A stretch of 6,550 bases of DNA from Bacteroidales bacterium (lineage in GTDB: Bacteria; Bacteroidota; Bacteroidia; Bacteroidales; UBA7960): the NCBI GenBank assembly GCA_003560215.1, contig PWIY01000238.1, forward strand, positions 1 through 6,550, in the 5' to 3' direction. Each line of letters starts with the position of its first letter. The first letter of the stretch is position 1. The notes under the pieces were generated by a model that worked only from the letters and a program-made list of their open reading frames with translations, did no database searches and was not told the DNA's origin. Below are positions 1 to 5,949 of the stretch, one piece after another. Both the position numbers and the translations under genes were made by a program.

Positions 1-74
1 GCCCAGCGCTCGTTTGCGCCAGGGTCATTGGGGGCTTCCTCCAACTTGCGGGCCCGTGGCCCCTCAAACTTCAT
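1..74 (-). CDS. Possible 5' end of a minus-strand gene, cut by the window edge
   Basis: An ATG on the minus strand at 74-72 opens a frame that stays free of stops to the left edge, giving about 24 residues beginning MKFEGPRARKLEEAPNDPG. I do not recognise the protein. The frame is GC-rich in contrast to the A/T-rich spacer to its right, and a promoter-like pair lies about 50 bp upstream of it (TACCTTAG at 131-124 with TTG at 155-153). These support a real start, but 24 codons without a stop in GC-rich DNA can occur by chance. A 5-bp inverted repeat (50-62) lies within it. The call is tentative and the product unknown. Confidence 0.4.
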   Translation of the reverse strand, partial: MKFEGPRARKLEEAPNDPGANERW

Positions 75-123
75 CCCCCCAACGGGAGGGCAAAACTACA
101 CAAAAATTTTCTGCCAGGACCTA

Positions 124-155
124 CTAAGGTACGAAAAAAATCAAATAATTTGCAA
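124..155 (-). promoter_or_regulatory. Candidate Bacteroidota promoter for the leftward gene
   Basis: Read on the minus strand, TTG (155-153) is followed after 21 bp by TACCTTAG (131-124), one base away from the TAnnTTTG -7 consensus and within the usual -33/-7 spacing. Transcription would start near 117 and leave a leader of about 43 nt before the ATG at 74. A second -7 look-alike, TAGTTTTG (98-91), lies closer but has no TTG at the right distance. Confidence 0.4.
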
Positions 156-194
156 AAAAATCATCTGAATTTTATCCCATTAAATGGCAGTCAA

Positions 195-225
195 GGAATT
201 AGGACCCGAAAATTCCATATTTTTG
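195..225 (+). promoter_or_regulatory. Candidate operator-like inverted repeat next to a -7 box
   Basis: GGAATT (195-200) and AATTCC (211-216) form a perfect 6-bp inverted repeat with a 10-bp spacer, and TATTTTTG (218-225) matches the Bacteroidota -7 consensus. No TTG is found at the -33 distance. The next gene starts at 360, implying a leader of about 130 nt. This would be the best promoter candidate for the membrane protease-like gene, but the evidence is weak because the region is A/T-rich. Confidence 0.25.
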
Positions 226-359
226 TTTCCGCTGGTCTGCAAAGGGAATCCGGCCATAACTGCCCGACTTGAAACAACCGGAATATTAGCACAGGCGGAA
301 TTATAGTACAGTCATCCTTATTGCATTAAAGACAGCCTAATTATAGCTCAGACGATCTG

Positions 360-932
360 ATGACGCATCACACAATTCAAAAAATCAGGGCCATTGCCAT
401 CATAATTGCCGGAGCCTTTGCCCTTCTTTATGTTTACACCTTCCTGCATGAGGGAGGTCATGCACTGGCAGGCCTGCTTTATGGCGGAAGCATTGAAAAG
501 TTTGTGCTGGGGCTGAATGCCCATGTGCGCATTTCCGGTGCGGATTTTACCCCGTTCGGTGCTGCCCTTTTTCACGTTGCCGGCGCATTGTTGCCGTTAA
601 CGACCCTGGTCATCATTCTGGGAATTTATAACCCAGGGCATAAAAACACTTACTACCACTTTTTTCACGGACTGTTCGGGTTCGGGATTGTCGGATCCCT
701 GCTTGCGTGGATTGTCATTCCGGTAATGGCGGTATTCTCCGAACCTCCGGCTGGCGACGATGTCACAAAGTTCCTGCAGACCACAGGCATTCACCCCCTG
801 ATGGTCACGCTGGCATCTATTGTGTTGGCAGCAGGGATGCTTTTCTGGATCATAAAACTTGGCATTCCGCAAAAATTAATAGCACATAACAAGGAAGTTT
901 TTGGCCCGGGCAAGAACAGTTACACGGGCTAG
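360..932 (+). CDS. Small integral membrane protein with HEGGH motif, M50-like metallopeptidase
   Basis: A 190-residue membrane protein. A first hydrophobic segment (about residues 9-29) runs into H30-E31-G-G-H34, the HExxH zinc-binding signature, followed by ALAGLLYGG. This arrangement, with the zinc motif at the end of a membrane helix, is typical of M50-type (site-2-protease-like) families, which cleave substrates in or near the membrane. Three more hydrophobic segments follow (about 66-87, 100-130 and 145-167). I see no NPDG or LDG motif, so the third zinc ligand is uncertain; D132/D133 of the GDD segment are candidates. It therefore resembles compact M50B-like proteins rather than RseP. 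The substrate is unknown. The ATG at 360 is the first in frame and has no Shine-Dalgarno. The last codons overlap an 18-bp tandem repeat, and the frame stays open beyond the TAG for 20 codons to a TAA at 993-995, so the tail may have been shortened by a nonsense change. Confidence 0.8.
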   Translation: MTHHTIQKIRAIAIIIAGAFALLYVYTFLHEGGHALAGLLYGGSIEKFVLGLNAHVRISGADFTPFGAALFHVAGALLPLTTLVIILGIYNPGHKNTYYHFFHGLFGFGIVGSLLAWIVIPVMAVFSEPPAGDDVTKFLQTTGIHPLMVTLASIVLAAGMLFWIIKLGIPQKLIAHNKEVFGPGKNSYTG

Positions 933-994
933 AACGGTCACCCGGGCAGGAAGAGTTACCCGTACAAAAATGGTTACCCGGGCAAGAAAGGTTA
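905..994 (+). repeat. Five degenerate tandem copies of an 18-bp unit
   Basis: Units begin at 905, 923, 941, 959 and 977, each exactly 18 bp, with consensus close to CCCGGGCAAGAANGGTTA. Copies 1, 3 and 5 keep CCCGGG; copy 2 has CACGGG and copy 4 CCCGTA. The array starts within the last codons of the HEGGH protein and continues after its stop. Since 18 is a multiple of three, each unit reads as a hexapeptide near PGKNGY in the upstream gene's frame; copy 2 carries the TAG stop (930-932). Confidence 0.9.
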
Positions 995-1032
995 AATACA
1001 GGTGGCTACAGGTAAATACAGGTGGCTACAGG
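993..1032 (+). repeat. Perfect 20-bp tandem duplication
   Basis: TAAATACAGGTGGCTACAGG occurs twice in direct succession (993-1012 and 1013-1032) without mismatch. It overlaps the end of the 18-bp array by two bases and lies about 40 bp before the tilS promoter box. Perfect identity suggests a recent duplication. It shares the GGYTAC sequence with the neighbouring 18-bp units and may derive from them. Confidence 0.9.
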
Positions 1033-1071
1033 GCCGGCAAGGCAAACTGCGGAGCCCCAAACAAAAAAACG

Positions 1072-1079
1072 TACCTTTG
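1072..1079 (+). promoter_or_regulatory. tilS promoter, -7 box TACCTTTG
   Basis: An exact match to the Bacteroidota -7 element. Transcription would start near 1086, leaving a leader of about 15 nt before the tilS ATG at 1101, which supports that start codon. The -33 region has no clear TTG; the stretch where it should lie is A- and C-rich. Confidence 0.65.
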
Positions 1080-1100
1080 ATTTATAAAACCAACACCTGA

Positions 1101-2462
1101 ATGCCCCGATCCGGTTCCATATACGAGCGTTTTACCGCCCATGTCAAACAGCACAAGCTTCTTCTGAAAGCACAAAAGGCGCTGCTGGCTGTCAGTGGCG
1201 GCATGGACTCCATGGCCATGGCCGAACTGTTCCGGGGCACCTCCTACCCTTTTGCCGTTGCCCATTGCAATTTCCAGCTCCGGGGGCAGGAATCGGAAGA
1301 TGACCAGGCCTTTGTGGAACAGCAGGCAGAAGCCCTGGGGGTGGATTGTTACACTAAGCGATTCGATACAGAAGCTTATGCTCAGCAACATAAACTTTCC
1401 ATACAGATGGCTGCCAGGGAACTGCGTTATCAATGGCTGGAAGAAACGCGGCTGCGAACAGGCTGCGATGTTGTGGCAACAGGCCACCACCTGGATGATG
1501 CCATTGAAACCTTGCTGATCAATCTCTCGAGGGGGACCGGGGTCGAAGGCTTGAAAGGCATCCCAATAAAAAACCAAAACGTGATCAGGCCAATGATGTT
1601 TACGGGCAGGGAAGAGATTGCCCTGTTTGTTCAGGAGCAAAACCTCCCCTTCCACGAAGACCAAAGCAACCAGGAAACAAAATATTTAAGGAATAAGATC
1701 AGGCATCAGGTTCTCCCTGTTCTGAAAGAGATCAACCCGGAACTTTGCGGCACCATTGAAGATTTTTTTTCAAGGATGCAGGCTGCAGCCACATTCTATC
1801 ATCTTAAAGTCGATCAGGCCAGAATAGCCTGCGTTAAGCAGTCGGGCAGGGAAACGCATATCCTGCTCAGACCTTTGCTGCATTTGGCACATCCTGAAAT
1901 TCTCCTTTATGAATTCCTGAAAGATTTCGGATTCAATCCGGCCATGTGCAAAGACATTTTTGCAAAAATCAAGGTTCAGCCAGGAAGGATATTTTCTTCC
2001 GCCACCCACCACCTGCTGAAAGACCGGGATAAACTGATTATTTATCCATTTGATGAAAAAACCGGCCGGGTTAGGGCATGTGAGATAAAAGCAGGGGATA
2101 AGAGCCTCCATCTTGGGAAGCAGCACTTCACCTTCAGGGCGGCAAACATCGAAGATATCAGCAAGCTTCCCACTGACCCACACGTACTTACAGCAGACCT
2201 TGACAAACTTGAATTCCCCCTGACCCTGCGCCCCTGGAAACCCGGCGACAAAATGGTTCCCCTGGGAATGAGCGGCCATAAGAAAGTGAGTGATCTGCTT
2301 ACCGAAGCCAAAGTGCCACGGCATCAAAAAGATGAGGTTCTGGTTTTAACCTCTGAAGACAGGATTGTCTGGGTGGCAGGCATCCGCCCCAGTGAAGAGT
2401 TTAAAGTTACCGAAAACACCAGCAGTTTTTACCAGGTCACCATCGATAGTGTCGCAATCTGA
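1101..2462 (+). CDS. tilS: tRNA(Ile)-lysidine synthase TilS
   Basis: A cytoplasmic ATP-dependent enzyme that joins lysine to the wobble C34 of the tRNA-Ile with CAU anticodon, changing its codon from AUG to AUA and its charging from Met to Ile. The N-terminal PP-loop is SGGMDS at residues 32-37. It is followed by the family motifs HCNFQLRGQES (55-65), GHHLDDAIET (128-137) and the segment from D187 through RNKIRH (197-202). The C-terminal TilS domain, about 377-446, begins RPWKPGD and binds tRNA. The length of 453 residues fits full-length Bacteroidota TilS with both domains. The start at 1101 is favoured by the TACCTTTG box just upstream and by the PP-loop lying about 30 residues in. The enzyme is normally essential. 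The gene stands apart from its neighbours (168 bp before, 249 bp after) and is probably its own transcription unit. Confidence 0.95.
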   Translation: MPRSGSIYERFTAHVKQHKLLLKAQKALLAVSGGMDSMAMAELFRGTSYPFAVAHCNFQLRGQESEDDQAFVEQQAEALGVDCYTKRFDTEAYAQQHKLSIQMAARELRYQWLEETRLRTGCDVVATGHHLDDAIETLLINLSRGTGVEGLKGIPIKNQNVIRPMMFTGREEIALFVQEQNLPFHEDQSNQETKYLRNKIRHQVLPVLKEINPELCGTIEDFFSRMQAAATFYHLKVDQARIACVKQSGRETHILLRPLLHLAHPEILLYEFLKDFGFNPAMCKDIFAKIKVQPGRIFSSATHHLLKDRDKLIIYPFDEKTGRVRACEIKAGDKSLHLGKQHFTFRAANIEDISKLPTDPHVLTADLDKLEFPLTLRPWKPGDKMVPLGMSGHKKVSDLLTEAKVPRHQKDEVLVLTSEDRIVWVAGIRPSEEFKVTENTSSFYQVTIDSVAI

Positions 2463-2497
2463 TATCAACACCATTAAGGCTTTTTACCAACCAACAA

Positions 2498-2592
2498 CCG
2501 GAGGCGCGAAGCGCCGACTAACTGGAAGCGCGCAGCGCTGACTAACCGGAGGGGGCGATAGCCCCCGACTAACTGGAGTGGCGCCAGCCACG
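2498..2592 (+). repeat. Array of four short hairpins with covarying stems
   Basis: Four head-to-tail units begin at 2498, 2522, 2546 and 2573. Each starts CCGGA or CTGGA; the first three end GACTAA and the fourth GACAA. Between these borders lies a perfect palindrome that differs in each: GGCGC-gaa-GCGCC (2503-2515), AGCGC-gca-GCGCT (2527-2539), GGGGGC-gata-GCCCCC (2551-2566) and GTGGC-gcca-GCCAC (2578-2591). The stem sequence changes while pairing is kept, so the structure appears to be what is conserved. Located after tilS, the array could end transcription or protect the tilS mRNA 3' end. It could also be an intergenic REP-like element; I cannot tell which from sequence alone. Confidence 0.85.
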
Positions 2593-2603
2593 ACAATTAT
2601 TTG

Positions 2604-2611
2604 TACCTTTG
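2604..2611 (+). promoter_or_regulatory. dsbD promoter, -7 box TACCTTTG
   Basis: An exact Bacteroidota -7 element within TTTGTACCTTTGCAC. A start near 2618 gives a leader of about 94 nt to the dsbD ATG. No TTG stands at the -33 distance; that position (about 2578-2585) falls inside the fourth hairpin of the preceding array. Confidence 0.65.
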
Positions 2612-2620
2612 CACTCATTA

Positions 2621-2642
2621 AAGTAGATATTTCTATCTTCTT
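2621..2642 (+). promoter_or_regulatory. Hairpin at the 5' end of the dsbD leader
   Basis: AAGTAGATA (2621-2629) pairs with TATCTTCTT (2634-2642) around a TTTC loop, giving eight pairs and one T-T mismatch. It would start about three nucleotides after the predicted transcription start. A 5'-terminal hairpin can stabilise mRNA; no riboswitch family is recognisable. The stem is A/U-rich, so its stability is moderate. Confidence 0.4.
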
Positions 2643-2711
2643 TGCATTTTTTAACTCAGGTATTGAAAACCAGGGAGCAAAAAAAACGTTGATATCCCAA
2701 AACACCGTTTT

Positions 2712-4781
2712 ATGACAAAAAAACAAATATTCCAGGGTGTATTTGCCGCAGCCCTGATTCTCTTCTCCGTCACCTTTGTCCGGGCCCAGGTTCTGGATCC
2801 GGTCGACTGGCAGTTTTCTCACGAAAAACTCGACGACAATGAATATGAGTTGAAACTCACTGCCAATATGGATCCGGGCTGGTATATCTACGGAACGGAA
2901 CTGGAAGCAGGCGGGCCGATTCCCACACGGATCGATTTTGATGCCGGTGAAGGGTTTGAACTGGTTGGTGAGCTTCAATATCCGGATGCCGAAGTGAAGT
3001 TTGATCCGAATTTCGACATGGACATCCCCATGTATGGCGAATCCGTGACCTTCGTACAACGGGTCAGGGTCCTGACCGCCAGTACAATAACTGTTTCAGG
3101 AGAGGTGGAATATATGTCGTGCGATGACACACGTTGCCTGCCGCCTGACTTTATGGGATTTTCCTTTGATCTGGAAGGAGACGCAAGCCTGGCCGAAGCC
3201 GAAACAGCAGCTCCGGATGAAACACCAACTCCTGCGGATACGGAAGATCCGGACACCGAAGAGGATCCCGATGCGCCCGCAACAGACCCCGATTCGGATG
3301 AACCCGCAACCATTTACACACCCGAAGACACAGAAGAAAGGGGTGTCGGGCTGACATTTATCATGGGATTCCTGGGAGGCCTGCTGGCACTGCTCACACC
3401 CTGTGTATTTCCGATGATTCCCCTTACTGTCAGCTTTTTTCTCAGAAACGCCGGCAACAGGCCCAGGGCCATAAGGGATGCCCTGCTCTACGGCTTTACC
3501 ATCATTTTCAGTTACGTAATACTCGGGCTGGCCATATCTGTCATATTTGGCCCCGCCACACTGAATGCACTGGCAACCAGTCCCGGCTTCAACGTCTTCT
3601 TTTTTGCCCTGCTGGTGTTCTTTGCCGCCTCCTTTTTTGGTGCCTTTGAACTGACCATGCCGGCAAAATGGTCCAATGCGCTTGACAGCAAAGCCGACAA
3701 AACAGGAGGACTGATCGGCGTATTCCTGATGGGAATCACTTTTGTACTTGTTTCATTTTCCTGCACCGGACCAATTGTGGGAACCCTGTTGGTGGAAGCA
3801 GCCATCAGCGGCAGTGTGTTCGCACCGGCCGTTGGCATGCTGGGATTCAGCCTCGCACTGGCCATCCCGTTCAGCATGTTCGCCATTTTCCCCACAGCCC
3901 TGAAGTCGCTGCCTAAATCAGGTGGCTGGATGAATGCGGTAAAAGTCGTGCTGGGGTTCATCGTACTGGCTTTCTCTCTGAAGTTTTTGTCAGTAGCCGA
4001 TGCCGTCGGGCAATGGGGAATTCTTGACAGGGAAGTATTCCTTGCATTGTGGATTGCCATTTTCTCACTGATGGGGCTCTACCTGATCGGAAAGATCAAA
4101 TTTGCCCACGACAGTGATGTGAACTACCTGTCGGTGCCACGGCTGATGCTGGCGATCGCCACATTTGCCTTCGTTTTTTACCTGATTCCCGGCTTATGGG
4201 GTGCACCGCTGAAAGGGATCAGTTCCTTCCTGCCTTCGCCCATCACCCAGGATTTTGACCTGACCCGGATTACAGCAACTGCCCCTGCAGATCAGGGAGA
4301 GACCTTCTATGTGGGAGAACATGTGTACGAAGGCCCCCACGGACTCATGTCATTTACTGATTTTGATGAAGGCATGCGGGTGGCCCGGGAACTGGACAAA
4401 CCTGTTTTCCTGGACTTTACCGGGCACGGATGTGCCAACTGCCGTAAAATGGAGGCCAACGTTTGGTCTGATTCCAGGGTACAGGACAGGCTGCGCAATG
4501 ATTTTGTCAAAATCTCCCTTTTTGTGGATGACAGAACACGGCTTCCTGAAGAAGAACAGTTCACCTCCGATGCCCTCGGGCGTGAACGCACAATCCGCAC
4601 CATCGGTCAAAAATGGAGCAGTTTCCAGGCAGAGCGGTTTGGCGCCAACACCCAGCCTTACTATGTCATTCTTGATCATGAGGAGAACATGCTGGCCCCT
4701 GCATACGGGTACGACACAAACATCCAGCGATACCTGGATTTTCTTGACACAGGTCTTGAAAACTTTCAACCATCAGAATAA
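2712..4781 (+). CDS. dsbD: DsbD-type transmembrane thiol:disulfide reductase
   Basis: A 689-residue inner-membrane protein that passes electrons from cytoplasmic thioredoxin to periplasmic disulfide and cytochrome c maturation partners. Order: signal peptide (1-25, cleavage after VRA); periplasmic N-terminal domain with C137 and C142 (CDDTRC, then LPP); an acidic Pro/Thr-rich linker (about 162-209); a membrane domain of about eight helices (213-490) with C231 in LTPCVFPM and C351 in FSCTGP; and a C-terminal thioredoxin-like domain with C574-A-N-C577 and a TQPYYV segment that fits the cis-proline loop. The protein contains exactly six cysteines, all in these three redox pairs, matching the DsbD relay. 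It is longer than the approximately 565-residue E. coli protein, mainly through the linker and parts of the C-terminal domain. It has its own promoter-like box 101 bp upstream and a PHP lipoprotein gene 73 bp downstream. Confidence 0.93.
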   Translation: MTKKQIFQGVFAAALILFSVTFVRAQVLDPVDWQFSHEKLDDNEYELKLTANMDPGWYIYGTELEAGGPIPTRIDFDAGEGFELVGELQYPDAEVKFDPNFDMDIPMYGESVTFVQRVRVLTASTITVSGEVEYMSCDDTRCLPPDFMGFSFDLEGDASLAEAETAAPDETPTPADTEDPDTEEDPDAPATDPDSDEPATIYTPEDTEERGVGLTFIMGFLGGLLALLTPCVFPMIPLTVSFFLRNAGNRPRAIRDALLYGFTIIFSYVILGLAISVIFGPATLNALATSPGFNVFFFALLVFFAASFFGAFELTMPAKWSNALDSKADKTGGLIGVFLMGITFVLVSFSCTGPIVGTLLVEAAISGSVFAPAVGMLGFSLALAIPFSMFAIFPTALKSLPKSGGWMNAVKVVLGFIVLAFSLKFLSVADAVGQWGILDREVFLALWIAIFSLMGLYLIGKIKFAHDSDVNYLSVPRLMLAIATFAFVFYLIPGLWGAPLKGISSFLPSPITQDFDLTRITATAPADQGETFYVGEHVYEGPHGLMSFTDFDEGMRVARELDKPVFLDFTGHGCANCRKMEANVWSDSRVQDRLRNDFVKISLFVDDRTRLPEEEQFTSDALGRERTIRTIGQKWSSFQAERFGANTQPYYVILDHEENMLAPAYGYDTNIQRYLDFLDTGLENFQPSE

Positions 4782-4797
4782 ATAAACTTTCGGCCAT

Positions 4798-4816
4798 CAG
4801 GACAATTAGAGTCCTG
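4798..4816 (+). terminator. Weak hairpin after dsbD
   Basis: CAGGAC (4798-4803) and GTCCTG (4811-4816) form a perfect 6-bp stem with a 7-nt loop, 17 bp after the dsbD stop. Only TTAATC follows, not a proper T-run, so termination would be leaky at best. It could also be an attenuating or processing site between dsbD and the next gene. Confidence 0.35.
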
Positions 4817-4854
4817 TTAATCAAATCATTTATCACCATTTAACCAAAGCCATT

Positions 4855-5949
4855 ATGAAAACCTATTTGCGATCACTGATTATCAGATCCCTCATAATTG
4901 CAGGGATCGCAGTTTTTGCCGTTGCCTGCGCACCCTCCTGGAATATTGACAACCCCTATGCGGAAGTTGACTGGGAAAGCCACGGACAGCACAAAGCCAA
5001 TTTCCACACCCATACCACACGCAGCGACGGGCGGCTGAACCCCCACCAGGTAGTGGACGAATACCACGCACTTGGTTATGAAATCCTGGCCATCGCCGAT
5101 CACAACGGGGTAACCTACCCCTGGACGGAATTTTCCGCGATGGAGGCCAGCGACCTCTCTCACCGCAGGCAGGAAGAAAACCCCGATCGCTACCCCGATG
5201 ATTTTGTATTCGAAGACCGGGATCCTGCCAGCCTGGGAATGATCGACATCCAGGCCAACGAACTTTCAAGCCATCACCACATGGGCAGTTTTTTCAACGA
5301 TCACAAGCGGCCTCCCTACGGGCAACAGGTTGATTATACCGTTACGGAGGAAGAATCGATCCGCGATGTGGGAGAAAATGACGGAATTGTGATGCTTTAC
5401 CACCCCGGGCGTTATGATGAAACCGTGGACTGGTATACAGATCTTTACCGGCGCCATGATCACCTTTTCGGCCTGGAGGTTTACAACCAGGGCGACCGTT
5501 ATCCGGAAGACCGGATGATCTGGGATTCCATTCTCTCTGTCACCATGCCGGACCGCCCGGTTTGGGGGTATTCCAACGACGACATGCACAGCAGGGCCCA
5601 GCTTGGACGGAACTGGAACGTGATGATCCTTCCGGAGTTGTCACATGAAAGCGTCCGCCACGGCATGGAGAACGGTCTCAGCTATTTCATTTATGCCCCG
5701 GAGGGTCACGAAGGCCCGGAACCGCCGCAAATTCAATCCATTGACGTGAATAACCGCCGGGGAACCATTGAAATTACGGCCACCAACTATGAAAGGATAT
5801 TGTGGATTTCAGAAGGCCGGGTGCTGCATGAAGGAAATACTGTCGACCTCAATGAACTGCCGGAACCCGGTAATTACATCCGTGCCAAACTTTTCGGAAA
5901 CGCGGAAAGCATTGCCGGCACCCAGCCATTCGGGATCCGTCAGAATTAA
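4855..5949 (+). CDS. PHP-family metallohydrolase, predicted lipoprotein
   Basis: A 364-residue exported hydrolase. The N-terminus has basic residues, a hydrophobic stretch and the lipobox AVAC with C25 as the lipidated residue, so it should be membrane-anchored outside the cytoplasm. The PHP metal-binding motifs are all visible: H51-T-H53 followed by SDG (57-59), D82-H83, E136, H140-H142, H183 (YHPGRY) and D243-M-H245. PHP proteins use two or three metal ions, usually to hydrolyse phosphoesters. A small beta-rich domain follows (about 289-361), ending TQPFGI, as in CehA/McbA-type and related exported PHP proteins. The substrate cannot be read from the sequence; annotation as histidinol phosphatase would be wrong for an exported protein. 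Residues after C25 (APSWNID) lack the acidic cluster of known Bacteroidota surface-export signals, which suggests but does not prove a periplasm-facing anchor. No separate promoter box is evident, so read-through from dsbD is possible. Confidence 0.85.
   Translation: MKTYLRSLIIRSLIIAGIAVFAVACAPSWNIDNPYAEVDWESHGQHKANFHTHTTRSDGRLNPHQVVDEYHALGYEILAIADHNGVTYPWTEFSAMEASDLSHRRQEENPDRYPDDFVFEDRDPASLGMIDIQANELSSHHHMGSFFNDHKRPPYGQQVDYTVTEEESIRDVGENDGIVMLYHPGRYDETVDWYTDLYRRHDHLFGLEVYNQGDRYPEDRMIWDSILSVTMPDRPVWGYSNDDMHSRAQLGRNWNVMILPELSHESVRHGMENGLSYFIYAPEGHEGPEPPQIQSIDVNNRRGTIEITATNYERILWISEGRVLHEGNTVDLNELPEPGNYIRAKLFGNAESIAGTQPFGIRQN

Larger units (their letters stand above)
75..359. other. A/T-rich intergenic spacer with short repeats
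   Basis: No convincing gene lies here. Seen directly: two copies of AAAAAAATCA at 134-143 and 154-163, exactly 20 bp apart; a perfect inverted repeat GGAATT-N10-AATTCC at 195-216; a TAnnTTTG match TATTTTTG at 218-225; and three related 13-mers at 282-294, 299-311 and 339-351 (form AATTATAGnnCAG). If the genes on both sides are real, this is a divergent promoter region. The role of the repeats is not known. Confidence 0.6.

Noticed and set aside
50..62. GGGCC-cgt-GGCCC inverted repeat as a further copy of the hairpin element
   Set aside because: The stem and loop sizes match, but the CYGGA and GACTAA borders are missing on both strands, and it lies within a possible coding start.
905..1032. 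The 18-bp and 20-bp repeats as a CRISPR array
   Set aside because: The units are contiguous with no unique spacers, are too short, and no cas genes are present.
1026..1664. Minus-strand open frame of 212 codons opposite tilS
   Set aside because: It is antisense to the conserved PP-loop region of tilS and shows no recognisable domain.
2484..3059. Minus-strand open frame of 191 codons covering the hairpin array and the start of dsbD
   Set aside because: Its C-terminal repeats (PVSR-type) are only the hairpin array read in frame, and the rest is antisense to a clear dsbD signal peptide and domain.
3512..4060. Minus-strand open frame of 182 codons inside dsbD
   Set aside because: It mirrors the codon bias of the membrane domain on the other strand; the sense frame has the conserved redox cysteines.
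4309..4785. Second plus-strand frame of 158 codons over the dsbD thioredoxin domain
   Set aside because: It is out of frame with the CxxC-containing domain, which is intact and continuous with the rest of dsbD, so there is no frameshift.
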